The position numbers and the translations under genes are program-made. Below the pieces are notes generated by a model, which saw only the letters and a program-made list of their open reading frames with translations, had not been told where the DNA came from and did no database searches. From positions 1 through 64,000 of the forward strand of contig JAGLBA010000003.1 of NCBI GenBank assembly GCA_018260475.1: a stretch of 64,000 bases of DNA. Direction: 5' to 3'. Positions 17,333 to 26,274 of this stretch are shown here, in pieces; position 1 is the first letter of the stretch, and the number at the start of each line of letters is the position of its first letter. The stretch is from Chryseobacterium sp. (GTDB taxonomy: Bacteria; Bacteroidota; Bacteroidia; Flavobacteriales; Weeksellaceae).

Positions 17333-17347
17333 ATGACAGTTTGTCAT
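17333..17347 (+). promoter_or_regulatory. Inverted repeat ATGACA-GTT-TGTCAT in the lon leader
   Basis: A perfect 6+3+6 inverted repeat lies between the predicted transcription start and the lon ATG (12 bases before the ATG). It is not CIRCE. Its place in the early transcribed region of a heat-shock protease suggests an operator, but the regulator is unknown. Confidence 0.5.
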
Positions 17348-17359
17348 CCTTAATATATT

Positions 17360-19759
17360 ATGATAGAGTATGAAAATTTAGATTTTGGTGAAATTATGGA
17401 GGACGGATTCAGCATCGTCACCGAGGAAATCAATGAGAAAGACCTCCCTCCTACCAATGAGAATCAGAAAGTTTTTCCCGTGCTTCCTGTGCGGAATATG
17501 GTGATGTTCCCGAATGTCGTAATCCCGATTACGGCAGGCCGCGAAGCCTCCAAAAAACTAATTGAGGAAGCGCAGCAAAACAACGAACTCATCTGCATCA
17601 TCAGCCAAAAAAATCCTAATGTGGAGAATCCGCAGGAAAAAGACCTGTACACGGTGGGCACCATGGCGAAAATCCTTAAAATCATCAAACTTCCGGAAGG
17701 CAATATCACGGCTATTACGCGAGGTGTAGAGCGTTTTAAAATTAAAAATTATATAGCCTCACAACCTTACTTTAAAGCAGAAATTACTGTTGCCAAAGAT
17801 GTTCCAACTAAAAATAAGGAGGAATACACCGCACTTTTGGAGAATATAAAGGAATTGGCGATGCGCATCGTGGAACTGGATCCCGGTATCCCGAATGCCG
17901 CCACTTTTGCCATCAAAAACATTGGTAATAATGATGATTTACTGAATTTCATTTGCACCAATGCCAATTTCCCATCTTCGGAGAAACAAAAACTTCTGGA
18001 AGAAAAGAGCCTGCTGGCGCGCGCCAACAAGTGCTATGCGCTGATGCACGAGGACTTCCGGAAATTGGAACTGCGCAGCCAGATTCACCAAAAAACCAGC
18101 CGCGATCTGGATAAACAACAGCGCGAATATTTCCTAAACCAGCAGCTCCGCACCATACAGGAAGAACTCGGCGGCGGTACCGAAAGCGATGCCGAAGAAC
18201 TGAAACAAAAAGCCGAAAAAATCAACTGGAGCGAGGAAACCGAACAACATTTCCAAAAAGAGCTGGCGCGCCTTGGCCGCCAAAATCCAAATTCGCCGGA
18301 CTACAATGTGCAGCGGAATTATTTGGATTTCTTTACAGATCTGCCGTGGGAGCATTATTCGAAAGACATTTTTGACATCCCCAAAGCGCAAAAGGTTCTG
18401 GACAAGGCACATTTTGGTCTGGAAGACATCAAAAAAAGAATTTTGGAACACATGGCGGTTCTCAAACTTAAAAATAATATGAAATCGCCCATCCTTTGTC
18501 TTGTCGGCCCTCCAGGAGTGGGAAAAACCTCTCTCGGGAAATCTGTGGCGGAGGCACTTGGCAGGAAATATGTGCGTGTGTCGCTCGGCGGTCTGCACGA
18601 CGAGAGCGAAATCCGCGGACACCGCAAAACCTACATCGGGGCGATGGCGGGGCGCATCCTTCAGTCCATAAAAAAGGCTGGGACATCCAACCCCGTGGTG
18701 GTTTTGGACGAGATAGACAAAGTCGGTACCGGCGTACACGGCGACCCGAGTTCGGCACTGTTGGAAGTGCTGGATCCAGAGCAGAACAATGCCTTTTACG
18801 ATAACTTTTTGGAGTACGGTTACGATCTTTCCAAGGTCATGTTTATCGCCACAGCCAACTCGCTTTCCACCATTCAGACGCCGCTTTTGGATAGGATGGA
18901 GGTGATTTCCATCGCGGGTTACACCGCCGAAGAAAAGGCGGAAATCGCAAAACGCCACCTCATCAAAAAACAGCAGGAAGCCAATGGTTTAACCCATAGA
19001 TCCTTCAAACTGGGCGCCGCGGAACTGAAACATATCATAGATGCCCACACCTCCGAAAGCGGCGTACGGAATCTGGAACAGAAAATTGCCAAAATCGCCC
19101 GCTGGGTTGCGTTCCAAACTGCCATGTCCCAAGACTACGACCCCAAAATCTCAATCGAAAAAATCGACGAGATTTTGGGTGTCCCAAGACCGAAAAACCT
19201 CTCCGAAATCACGGGAGTACCTGGCGTGGTGACGGGTTTAGCGTGGACTTCCGTGGGTGGCGACATCCTATTTATAGAAAGTATTTTGTCTAAAGGAAAA
19301 GGCGCACTCACCATGACCGGGAACCTCGGAAATGTGATGAAGGAATCCGCCACCATCGCGCTGGAATACATCAAGGCGAAGCACGAAAGCTTGGGTATTT
19401 CCTTGGAAGACATCGAGGGGAAAAATGTACATGTGCACGTGCCGGAAGGCGCCACGCCAAAAGATGGCCCTTCCGCGGGAATCGCGATGCTCACCTCTAT
19501 TGTCTCAAGTTACACCAATAGGAAAGTCCGCTCCCATCTGGCCATGACCGGCGAGATCACCCTTCGTGGGAAAGTCCTTCCCGTAGGCGGCATCAAGGAA
19601 AAGCTGCTCGCTGCCAACCGCGCCGGAATCACGGAGGTCATCCTCTGCGAAGCCAACCGCAAGGATGTGGAGGAAATTAAAAAAGATTACATCAAAAACA
19701 TGAAAATCAGGTATGTAATAACCATGAGCGAGGTCGTGGAACTAGCTTTAGAAAAATAA
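17360..19759 (+). CDS. lon: ATP-dependent protease Lon
   Basis: 799 residues, close to the usual Lon length. It has the N-terminal substrate-binding LON domain (about residues 40-240), a coiled linker, the AAA+ module with Walker A G383-P-P-G-V-G-K-T390 and Walker B V-V-L-D-E-I-D, and the C-terminal Ser-Lys protease domain. The catalytic dyad is S705 (in D-G-P-S-A-G) and K748 (in I-K-E-K). Lon degrades misfolded and some regulatory proteins in the cytoplasm. The gene stands alone, with an inverted repeat in its leader and a strong terminator after it. The start at 17360 gives an acidic N-terminal extension of about 35 residues before the LON domain. Confidence 0.98.
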   Translation: MIEYENLDFGEIMEDGFSIVTEEINEKDLPPTNENQKVFPVLPVRNMVMFPNVVIPITAGREASKKLIEEAQQNNELICIISQKNPNVENPQEKDLYTVGTMAKILKIIKLPEGNITAITRGVERFKIKNYIASQPYFKAEITVAKDVPTKNKEEYTALLENIKELAMRIVELDPGIPNAATFAIKNIGNNDDLLNFICTNANFPSSEKQKLLEEKSLLARANKCYALMHEDFRKLELRSQIHQKTSRDLDKQQREYFLNQQLRTIQEELGGGTESDAEELKQKAEKINWSEETEQHFQKELARLGRQNPNSPDYNVQRNYLDFFTDLPWEHYSKDIFDIPKAQKVLDKAHFGLEDIKKRILEHMAVLKLKNNMKSPILCLVGPPGVGKTSLGKSVAEALGRKYVRVSLGGLHDESEIRGHRKTYIGAMAGRILQSIKKAGTSNPVVVLDEIDKVGTGVHGDPSSALLEVLDPEQNNAFYDNFLEYGYDLSKVMFIATANSLSTIQTPLLDRMEVISIAGYTAEEKAEIAKRHLIKKQQEANGLTHRSFKLGAAELKHIIDAHTSESGVRNLEQKIAKIARWVAFQTAMSQDYDPKISIEKIDEILGVPRPKNLSEITGVPGVVTGLAWTSVGGDILFIESILSKGKGALTMTGNLGNVMKESATIALEYIKAKHESLGISLEDIEGKNVHVHVPEGATPKDGPSAGIAMLTSIVSSYTNRKVRSHLAMTGEITLRGKVLPVGGIKEKLLAANRAGITEVILCEANRKDVEEIKKDYIKNMKIRYVITMSEVVELALEK

Positions 19760-19796
19760 AAATTCTATATTGTTATATTGCTCAATCTCTAATCAA

Positions 19797-19826
19797 ATAT
19801 CCGTCTGCAATGGCGGATATTTTTTT
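19797..19826 (+). terminator. Intrinsic terminator of lon
   Basis: ATATCCG (19797-19803) pairs with CGGATAT (19814-19820) and is followed by seven T. The type B repeat starts within this T-run. Confidence 0.88.
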
Positions 19827-19935
19827 GGGCGTGCCCCTCGCCGCCGGCTGAGGCCGCCGCTCGGGTCGGGCTATCCGTTGCAAGTCCTCATTCCGCTCCG
19901 CTCCATTCCGGGCTTTCCACTTCTATCCCTCACGC
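19824..19935 (+). repeat. Dispersed hairpin repeat, type B copy 1
   Basis: It begins TTTGGGCGTGCCCCTCG, continues with GGGCTATCCGTTGCAAG, has a C/T-rich centre, then GGGCTTTCCACTTCTATCCC and CTCACGCG. A second copy in the opposite orientation lies at 52488-52601 (there GGCTATCCGCTGTATC and GGATGCCGCTCCTATCC). The shared plan is two C-C-G/A-C-T type boxes around a variable hairpin. It lies in a spacer and holds no gene. Confidence 0.75.
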
Positions 19936-19957
19936 GCTGCAATCCCAAAAAAAATCA

Positions 19958-19965
19958 TAAATTTG
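19958..19965 (+). promoter_or_regulatory. Putative -7 box (TAAATTTG), near-leaderless start
   Basis: TAAATTTG ends 6 bases before the ATG at 19972, so the transcript should begin at or within a few bases of the start codon. This also argues against the TTG at 19963, which lies inside the box. Confidence 0.6.
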
Positions 19966-19971
19966 CGCTCG

Positions 19972-20715
19972 ATGAATATTTCTGAAATCATTTTTGAAGA
20001 TCTGAAGAGAAACGGCATTTCCGCGGTGCCGGGGTTTGGTGTATTCCGTTTAGAAAACGCCAAAGCCTTGCTGGATGCGGCGCACAATACACTGCTCCCG
20101 CCTGCCAAGCAGGTCACCTTTTCGCCAGATTATCAGGTGGCAGATCGCGGGTTCACCGGCTTGGTTTCACAACTGAAAAACATACCTGATGCGCAGGCCG
20201 AAAACGAACTGAACACCCAAACCGATTACTGGAAAAAGAAATTTTCCGCCATGGAAAATTTCCGTGTGGAACCGTTGGGCGAATTCAAAATGTCGGGTGA
20301 AAGCTTAGTGTTCGAAGGCGAGAGAGTATCGGCAGATTCCCCGGATTTCTATGGATTAGAACTAATCAATCTTTCTGAAATGAAAAGTTCCGGGGAAAAC
20401 ACCATTACCCAGAACAAAACCCCGGCCTATCAAACCAATAAAACCTTTCTTTGGATTTTCATACCACTGATTATTTTGGGATTAGGTGCCGCAGCATGGT
20501 ATAACCAAGAGATGCTCTTCGGAGAAAAATCCTTCGTGAAAACACCGCTTCAATCAAAAACTCAGCATAAGACACCGGATTCTTTAGCGATAATAAAAGC
20601 TGTTCAGGACAGCCTGAAACTGGATAGTATTCGCCAAGATTCAATTAAAAAAGCAGCGTTCGTTCCGGCTAAGAAAGGGAACGGCACCAAAAAATACAGC
20701 AAAAACAACCAATGA
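19972..20715 (+). CDS. CCDC81-type HU domain membrane protein lacking a clear SPOR domain
   Basis: 247 residues. The N-terminal 60 residues (I-S-A-V-P-G-F-G-V-F-R-L, then F-S-P-D-Y) and the next 70 resemble the paired HU-like domains of bacterial CCDC81 proteins. One membrane helix follows at about residues 157-178, and the C-terminus is a Lys-rich, Asp/Ser-containing tail. In relatives this architecture usually ends in a peptidoglycan-binding SPOR domain; here only about 65 residues remain after the helix and no SPOR fold is evident. It may bind DNA or itself on the cytoplasmic side and reach into the periplasm. The next gene overlaps it by 4 bases. Confidence 0.75.
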   Translation: MNISEIIFEDLKRNGISAVPGFGVFRLENAKALLDAAHNTLLPPAKQVTFSPDYQVADRGFTGLVSQLKNIPDAQAENELNTQTDYWKKKFSAMENFRVEPLGEFKMSGESLVFEGERVSADSPDFYGLELINLSEMKSSGENTITQNKTPAYQTNKTFLWIFIPLIILGLGAAAWYNQEMLFGEKSFVKTPLQSKTQHKTPDSLAIIKAVQDSLKLDSIRQDSIKKAAFVPAKKGNGTKKYSKNNQ

Positions 20716-21230
20716 ATAAGATCAAAAAAGCGAGCGACTCGCTCACGATAATGACCAATATCGTTCTTCCGAACGAAACCAACTCCCTTAGAAACCTTTT
20801 CGGTGGCGAACTTCTCGCAAAAATGGACCGCTGCGCCTCTATTTCCGCAGCACGCCATTGCAAACGCCGTGTGGTAACGGCTTCCGTAAACCATGTGTCC
20901 TTTAATCATCCGATTCCAGAAGGCGGGATTGTGGTCTTGGAGTCCAAAGTTTCGCGCGCATTTTCCACCTCCATGGAGATTTATGTAGATGTTTGGCTGG
21001 ATGATGTTATTAATGAAAAAAAAATCCACACCAACGAGGGAATTTACACATTTGTAGCGGTGGATGAGTATAATAAACCCGTGCCAATTCCCCAAATGGA
21101 ACCCGAAACCGAGTTAGAAAAAGTGCGTTTCGATGCCGCACTTCGCCGCAAAGAACTATCGCTCATCCTCTCTGGCCGTATGAAAGCCACAGACTCTGTG
21201 GAACTGAAAAAATTGTTCACAGAGGGGTAA
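20712..21230 (+). CDS. Acyl-CoA thioesterase (hotdog fold, YciA/BACH type)
   Basis: 172 residues, a single hotdog domain. The segment N-L-F-G-G-E-L-L-A-K-M-D carries the N/H-G-G and Asp pattern of acyl-CoA thioesterases of the YciA/BFIT group, and N-H-V-S-F-N-H-P-I follows as the central strand. It should hydrolyse acyl-CoA to free fatty acid and CoA in the cytoplasm. Start and stop overlap with the HU-like gene (ATGA), so the two are translationally coupled although no functional link is obvious. Confidence 0.92.
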   Translation: MNKIKKASDSLTIMTNIVLPNETNSLRNLFGGELLAKMDRCASISAARHCKRRVVTASVNHVSFNHPIPEGGIVVLESKVSRAFSTSMEIYVDVWLDDVINEKKIHTNEGIYTFVAVDEYNKPVPIPQMEPETELEKVRFDAALRRKELSLILSGRMKATDSVELKKLFTEG

Positions 21231-21324
21231 ATCCGTCCTGTGAAACACCAATAAAGCATTTTTTTTCACGATTTTGCTGATCAAGATATTTGCTATATCA
21301 AATAATTTAGTGAGAGGCTATTAA

Positions 21325-21366
21325 AAGCCAAAAGCTCTAAACCCCAGGTCCTAACCCATAATATCC
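21325..21366. repeat. Degenerate 7-base tandem array (6 units)
   Basis: AAGCCAA, AAGCTCT, AAACCCC, AGGTCCT, AACCCAT, AATATCC follow in phase in the spacer before the 2-hydroxyacid dehydrogenase gene. The units are degenerate; AA at the start and C in the middle are most common. Confidence 0.45.
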
Positions 21367-21375
21367 TTTAAAAAA

Positions 21376-22308
21376 TTGAACATCCTTCAACTGGATAAAA
21401 ATCACCCGTTAATTTCGGAGCAGCTCTCAGCGAAAGGTTTTTCCGTGGAGGAAGATCATGTTTCGAGTTATGAAGAGGTTTTAGCGAAAATAAAAAACTA
21501 CGATGGGATTATCATCCGAAGCCGTATTCCGCTGGACGCCCAGTTTTTGGAGCAATCCCGGCATCTCAAATTCATTGCGAGAGTAGGCGCGGGAATGGAA
21601 AATATTGATGTAGAAAAGGCAAAGGAACTGGGTATTTTACTCATCAATTCACCCGAAGGCAACCGAGATTCCGTGGCGGAGCATGTGGTGGGTATGCTGC
21701 TGATTTTAATGAACCGCCTGTTCATAGCGTCCCAAGAAGTGAAAAACGGGATTTGGTTGCGCGAGGAAAACCGCGGGGACGAACTTTTTGGCAAAACATT
21801 TGGCCTCATAGGCTACGGAAACATGGGCAAGGCTACTGCCCGGCGACTTTCTGGTTTTGGGTGCCGAGTGATTTTCCATGATATTTTGCGAAATCTTTCG
21901 GACGAATTTGCCACGCAGGTCACTTTGGAGGAACTAAAACAACAAGCTGATATTTTAAGCCTGCACATACCACTGACCGCCGATACCCGACATTTAATTG
22001 ATGCGGCATTCATTTCGGAAATGGTGAAGCCGTTCTATCTCATCAATACTTCCCGAGGTAAAAATGTAAAAACGAAAGATTTGGTTGGAGCTATAAAATC
22101 AGGCAAAATAAAAGGCGCGGCATTGGATGTTTTGGAATACGAAAAATCCTCTTTTGAAAATCTGGACTCTACCGGGAATGAAGATTTAGAATTTTTATTA
22201 AAAAGTGAAAAGGCCATCTTAACCCCCCACATTGCTGGCTGGACCGTACAAAGCAAGGAAAAACTGGCGCAAGTTATTGTAGATAAAATCCTATCAAATT
22301 TTTCTTAA
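21376..22308 (+). CDS. D-2-hydroxyacid dehydrogenase (SerA-like)
   Basis: 310 residues. The fold is read from the NAD motif G-Y-G-N-M-G-K-A-T-A-R-R-L and the catalytic pattern: Arg in N-T-S-R-G, Glu in the E-Y-E-K segment region and His in T-P-H-I-A-G-W. It would reduce a 2-keto acid or oxidise a D-2-hydroxy acid with NAD. 3-Phosphoglycerate dehydrogenase is possible, but no C-terminal ACT domain is present. The start codon is TTG 21376: there is no ATG until well inside the domain, and the product N-I-L-Q-L-D begins the first strand properly. Confidence 0.88.
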   Translation: MNILQLDKNHPLISEQLSAKGFSVEEDHVSSYEEVLAKIKNYDGIIIRSRIPLDAQFLEQSRHLKFIARVGAGMENIDVEKAKELGILLINSPEGNRDSVAEHVVGMLLILMNRLFIASQEVKNGIWLREENRGDELFGKTFGLIGYGNMGKATARRLSGFGCRVIFHDILRNLSDEFATQVTLEELKQQADILSLHIPLTADTRHLIDAAFISEMVKPFYLINTSRGKNVKTKDLVGAIKSGKIKGAALDVLEYEKSSFENLDSTGNEDLEFLLKSEKAILTPHIAGWTVQSKEKLAQVIVDKILSNFS

Positions 22309-22384
22309 CATTAATTTATGACTTCATCTCGCTGCAAAGTCTGAAAATTGTTTTTATCTTGCAGAGATTTAGCATATTCTTTGA

Positions 22385-23647
22385 ATGAAATTACACATAA
22401 TTGCCGTTCTTTTGGCATTTTTCACATTATCTTCCTGTAAAAAAGAGGTCAATTTTTTGAAAAGCCGAGAAACTTCGCTTCCAAATTTTGGTAATGTAGA
22501 TCCCGATAAAATTTTTAATGATTCTGATAGAGAACTCGAAAATCGCACGGAAGTAATAGGCAGACTGAACCAATATTATAGCAGCGTGTGGGAGGCGGGC
22601 GACCTTTGGGGCGGTATTCTCATCGCGAAAGGAGACGATATTCTTTTTGAAAAATACCGTGGTTATGGTAAAAGTGGCGGCCAAATGCCTATCGGGCAAG
22701 ATACGCCTTTGCATGTGGCTTCCGTGAGTAAAACGATTACCGCCATGGCGGCCATGAAGCTTATAGATGCTGATCGCATGAAATTGAATGATCCCGTTAC
22801 CAAGTTTTTCCCGGATTTTCCCTATCCCAAAGTAACGGTTTTTACCCTGCTCAGCCAGCGCAGCGGACTCCCAAAGTATGAGTATTTTATCGAAAAAATA
22901 ACTCCCCAGCCGAGGGAATTGAACCAAAAATTCCTTTCCAACCAGGATATTTTGAATATGCTCATCAAGTATAAGCCAGAACTCTCCAAGGAGACCAATA
23001 CGGGGTTTATGTACTGCAATACAAACTTTGCGCTGCTGGCGCTCATCATCGAAAAAATTACTAAAAAGCAGTTTCCGCAGGCGATGAAGGAAATGGTTTT
23101 TGATCCGCTGGAAATGTCCAATACTTTTGTTTTCCAAGAAAAGGATACAGCCACGGCGGCGCGCTCTTTTTACCAACAAGCGGAGAGGGAGTTTCAACTG
23201 GATCGGTTGGATTTGATTTATGGCGATAAAAATGTGTTCACCACGCCGCGCGATTTGCTTAAGTTTTCCAACGCGATGTATTCGGATAAGTTTTTAAAGC
23301 CGGAACTCATGGCAAAAGTTTTTCAACCGTACAGCAATGAAAAGCCAGGGATGAATAACTATGGATTGGGATTCCGGATGAAGATTTTCGATGGGCAAAA
23401 TAAACTGACCTACCATAATGGCTGGTGGCACGGCAGCAACGCCGTTTTTGGCCATCTGCTGAATTCCAAAGTCACGATTATTGCCATCGGGAATAAGTTT
23501 TCCCGAAAGGTATACTCAGCGTTGGCACTGTCTTCTTTATTTGATAATTTCCCGTACGAAACTGAGAAATTGAAGTCGGAAATGGGTGAGAAGGATTCCG
23601 TTGTTGTAGATTCGCTCGCCGGTTCTACACAAAATTATACCGAATGA
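22385..23647 (+). CDS. Serine hydrolase lipoprotein (beta-lactamase class C / DD-peptidase-like)
   Basis: 420 residues. The signal peptide ends L-S-S-C, with Cys18 as the lipid site. The catalytic set of the serine beta-lactamase fold is visible: S113-V-S-K116, the Y-C-N motif in M-Y-C-N-T-N, and H-N-G-W-W-H-G in place of K-T-G. Such proteins act in the periplasm on peptides, D-amino-acid bonds or esters; a true beta-lactamase role is not implied. The next gene starts 27 bases later, and three envelope genes run on the same strand. Confidence 0.92.
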   Translation: MKLHIIAVLLAFFTLSSCKKEVNFLKSRETSLPNFGNVDPDKIFNDSDRELENRTEVIGRLNQYYSSVWEAGDLWGGILIAKGDDILFEKYRGYGKSGGQMPIGQDTPLHVASVSKTITAMAAMKLIDADRMKLNDPVTKFFPDFPYPKVTVFTLLSQRSGLPKYEYFIEKITPQPRELNQKFLSNQDILNMLIKYKPELSKETNTGFMYCNTNFALLALIIEKITKKQFPQAMKEMVFDPLEMSNTFVFQEKDTATAARSFYQQAEREFQLDRLDLIYGDKNVFTTPRDLLKFSNAMYSDKFLKPELMAKVFQPYSNEKPGMNNYGLGFRMKIFDGQNKLTYHNGWWHGSNAVFGHLLNSKVTIIAIGNKFSRKVYSALALSSLFDNFPYETEKLKSEMGEKDSVVVDSLAGSTQNYTE

Positions 23648-23674
23648 CTTATCTTTACAAAATTATTTTATAGG

Positions 23675-25321
23675 ATGAAGAACGGGTTTTTCCTGCTGAT
23701 TTTTACATTGCTTCTCTGGTCCTGCGCGCGCGTGGGATCGCCGGTGGGTGGCGCAAAAGATACAATCGCACCAAAATTCCTGAGTGCCAATATAGATTCT
23801 ACGCGGGTGAGGGTGCCGCTATCACTGAAAGAACTGCGCCTGAACTTTGATGAATATGTGAACATCCGCGAGGTGAGCAAAAACCTTATTATCTCGCCAC
23901 CCATTACTAAAATTAAAAAAATTCTTCCCTCCAATCTGGGCAACAAATACATACTGATCCAGTGGGAGGATGAACTGCAGCCGAATACCACTTACAATTT
24001 TAACTTTGGTAATGCCATTGTGGATCTAAACGAGGGCAATGTGCTTCCATATTTCAACTACGTATTTTCCACTGGCGAAAAATTGGATGACCTGTACATC
24101 AGCGGCGATGTGGTTGCTGGGCTTATGAATGAAACCGCTCCAAATGGGAATATAGATAGCAAGAAAAATTATGTCGTGGGTCTTTACAAAGACAGCGATT
24201 CGATAGATTACCGCCAGAAACCAAACTACATCACCAAGGCGGATCCCGATGGCTATTTTGAAATGAACTACCTCTCACCGGGAGCGTACAGAATTTTGGC
24301 TTTTAATGATGAAAATCAAAACTCAATTTTCGACCAAGGCAAAGAGGATGTGGCTTTTATCAAGGAAAAAATTAATTTGAATAAAAGTATTTCGGGGATG
24401 AAACTCCGACTATTCCCCACTAAAAAGAGAATAAATTTTTTAGAAGGTAAAGAAGCGCCAGGCGGTGTATTGCTTTTGTTCGAAGGTAAACCAAACCTCG
24501 TGCAAGTGACTTCCCAAAACGAGAAACTTACGGACTATAAAGTTACTCACAAACCAAAATCTGATAGTGTGCGCATTTGGTTTGATGCGGCGAAACAGAA
24601 TATCGGGCAGGCGCAAAGCGAAAATTTAAAGTTTGCTTACAAGGCGGACACGCTGAAAGGTACGGCTTCGGTATATTACAGAATGAACCCGAAAAATGAA
24701 CTTACCATCGCGAATACTGGCTCAAATCTTTTGGCGCCCAATAATGATTTTGTGATTACGGCAAACTATCCTTTAACTACGATCAACACTGAAAAATGGG
24801 TAATGAAAGCCGATAGTACGCAAGTGGACTTTTCAGCAAAAATTTCTGAATCGGATGACTATAAAATAAGAGTTTCGGCAAATTTTCAATCTGGAAAAAA
24901 ATACAAACTTATAGTTCCGAAGGGAACGGTTTCATCTTATTATCAAAATATAGCGAAGTCGTACCAGTTTAATTTTGATGTGGATAAATCTGAAAATTAC
25001 GGGTCTCTGGTGGTTAATATTCAAAATAAACCTTCGGCAAAATTTTGGCTGCAGTTGTTGGATGAGAAGGGCGATGTTCATTATTCCCGCTTTACGGACG
25101 CTACTTCGGTGAAGTTTACGGAGTTGAAACCCGGGCGCTATACGGTGAGAATTTTGGTGGACAATAATGGGGATGGCGTTTGGAATGAAGCTGATTTTGG
25201 CACGCAAACCTATGCCGAAGAGGTCTATCTTTTCCCGAAAACCATTGAAGTTAGACCGCTCTGGGAAAATGTAGAAAGTTGGGATCTTAATTCTGAAAAT
25301 AAAGAAAAAAATGTTAAGTAA
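23675..25321 (+). CDS. Lipoprotein with N-terminal SbsA Ig-like domain
   Basis: 548 residues. The signal peptide ends L-L-W-S-C (Cys17) and is followed by G-S-P-V-G-G-A-K-D-T-I-A-P-K, the usual opening of a widespread Bacteroidota Ig-like (Big_5/SbsA) lipoprotein. The Ig-like domain spans about residues 30-135 and the rest is beta-rich, including a segment with D-E-N-Q-N-S-I-F-D-Q-G-K-E-D and another with D-N-N-G-D-G-V-W-N-E-A-D-F-G, similar to calcium-binding or SdrD-like loops. It is probably outer-membrane attached. Function unknown; it overlaps the haem-binding gene by 11 bases. Confidence 0.88.
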   Translation: MKNGFFLLIFTLLLWSCARVGSPVGGAKDTIAPKFLSANIDSTRVRVPLSLKELRLNFDEYVNIREVSKNLIISPPITKIKKILPSNLGNKYILIQWEDELQPNTTYNFNFGNAIVDLNEGNVLPYFNYVFSTGEKLDDLYISGDVVAGLMNETAPNGNIDSKKNYVVGLYKDSDSIDYRQKPNYITKADPDGYFEMNYLSPGAYRILAFNDENQNSIFDQGKEDVAFIKEKINLNKSISGMKLRLFPTKKRINFLEGKEAPGGVLLLFEGKPNLVQVTSQNEKLTDYKVTHKPKSDSVRIWFDAAKQNIGQAQSENLKFAYKADTLKGTASVYYRMNPKNELTIANTGSNLLAPNNDFVITANYPLTTINTEKWVMKADSTQVDFSAKISESDDYKIRVSANFQSGKKYKLIVPKGTVSSYYQNIAKSYQFNFDVDKSENYGSLVVNIQNKPSAKFWLQLLDEKGDVHYSRFTDATSVKFTELKPGRYTVRILVDNNGDGVWNEADFGTQTYAEEVYLFPKTIEVRPLWENVESWDLNSENKEKNVK

Positions 25322-25763
25322 AATTTTATATTGGTTCCTTGTGGTGTTTTCGCTCATCCAGTTCATACCGGTGGACAGAACTAATAAACCAGTGGATAAA
25401 AAAGTGAATTTTGTGGATGTGATGCATACGCCGTCCGATGTACAAGTGCTTCTGAAAAAAGCCTGTTACGACTGCCATTCCAACGAGACGATTTATCCAG
25501 ATTATGCATATGTGGCGCCTATTTCTTGGTCGGTAAAGCACCATGTGAACGAAGGTAGGGAGCACCTGAACTTTTCTGAATGGGGAACTTTTAATAATGA
25601 TTTAAAGAAAAATATGCTCGAGAGCGCGATGGAAGACATCAAGCAAAAACGGATGCCCATCGCCGGTTATTCTGCGCAACATCCCGAAGCGCGCCTCACA
25701 GCTACAGAACAAAAACTGTTGGCTGAATATTTTGAATCTATTTGGAAGTCAGGAAGATACTGA
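25311..25763 (+). CDS. Haem-binding domain protein (CXXCH, periplasmic)
   Basis: 150 residues. An N-terminal helix acts as signal anchor. The haem c site is C52-Y-D-C-H56, directly followed by S-N-E-T-I-Y-P-D-Y and a conserved W-S-V-K-H-H-V-N-E-G-R, the pattern of the haem-bd family common in Bacteroidota. It is probably a small periplasmic cytochrome or redox sensor. It starts within the last codons of the Ig-like lipoprotein gene, so the pair is coupled. It converges with the nudix gene only 1 base away, with no terminator visible. Confidence 0.9.
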   Translation: MLSKILYWFLVVFSLIQFIPVDRTNKPVDKKVNFVDVMHTPSDVQVLLKKACYDCHSNETIYPDYAYVAPISWSVKHHVNEGREHLNFSEWGTFNNDLKKNMLESAMEDIKQKRMPIAGYSAQHPEARLTATEQKLLAEYFESIWKSGRY

Positions 25764-25764
25764 A

Positions 25765-26274
25765 TTAACTCAAATATTTCTTAAAAAATTTCTTTTGGGA
25801 ATCGAAAGCGATTTCGTCTAAATGGATTTCTCCTTTCTTTAACCAAACCACCTCGCTGAGTTCGGTAATTTCTAGTTCCGGGGTGAATTTTTCGTCCACT
25901 TCCAGCTCAAAAAAGATGTCCAAAGTATTATAATCAATGCCTTTATAATGGTAAACATTTGGCAGTGTCATTAATATATTTAATTTCGATGGATTGATTT
26001 TTATCTTCATTTCCTCGAAAAGTTCGCGCGCGCAAGTTTCCTCGGCGCTCTCGTGGGGATCGGTGAAACCGCCTGCCAGATCCAGTTTGCCTTTTCCGGG
26101 GTCTTGGTTTCTGCGTGTCAGTAGGATTTGATCGCCATGTTTGATGACCACGGCCACGGCTGCTGCGCAGTTATGGTAAAGTGTGAAACCGCAATTGTCG
26201 CAAAACCATTTTTTCTCGCCGTCCCATTTTAGGGATTCTTGGCCACATTCAGGACAAAATTTCAGAATCTTCAT
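25765..26274 (-). CDS. NUDIX hydrolase with zinc ribbon
   Basis: 169 residues. An N-terminal zinc ribbon (C-P-E-C-G then C-D-N-C-G) precedes a NUDIX domain. The NUDIX box G-G-F-T-D-P-H-E-S-A-E-E-T-C-A-R-E-L-F-E then E-M-K-I keeps the metal-binding R-E-x-x-E-E core, but has Lys at the late Gly position. The arrangement resembles NADH pyrophosphatase-like NUDIX enzymes; the substrate is not defined. Its start lies 26 bases inside the end of xerD, so it is translated from the same message. Confidence 0.9.
   Translation of the reverse strand: MKILKFCPECGQESLKWDGEKKWFCDNCGFTLYHNCAAAVAVVIKHGDQILLTRRNQDPGKGKLDLAGGFTDPHESAEETCARELFEEMKIKINPSKLNILMTLPNVYHYKGIDYNTLDIFFELEVDEKFTPELEITELSEVVWLKKGEIHLDEIAFDSQKKFFKKYLS

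Noticed and set aside
18134..18958. A 274-codon open frame on the minus strand inside lon
   Set aside because: It lies fully antisense to the Lon AAA+ domain, has Cys/His/Arg-rich composition without any family motif, and follows from the codon bias of lon.
22427..23197. A 256-codon minus-strand frame inside the serine hydrolase gene
   Set aside because: It is antisense to the catalytic domain with no promoter and no motif.
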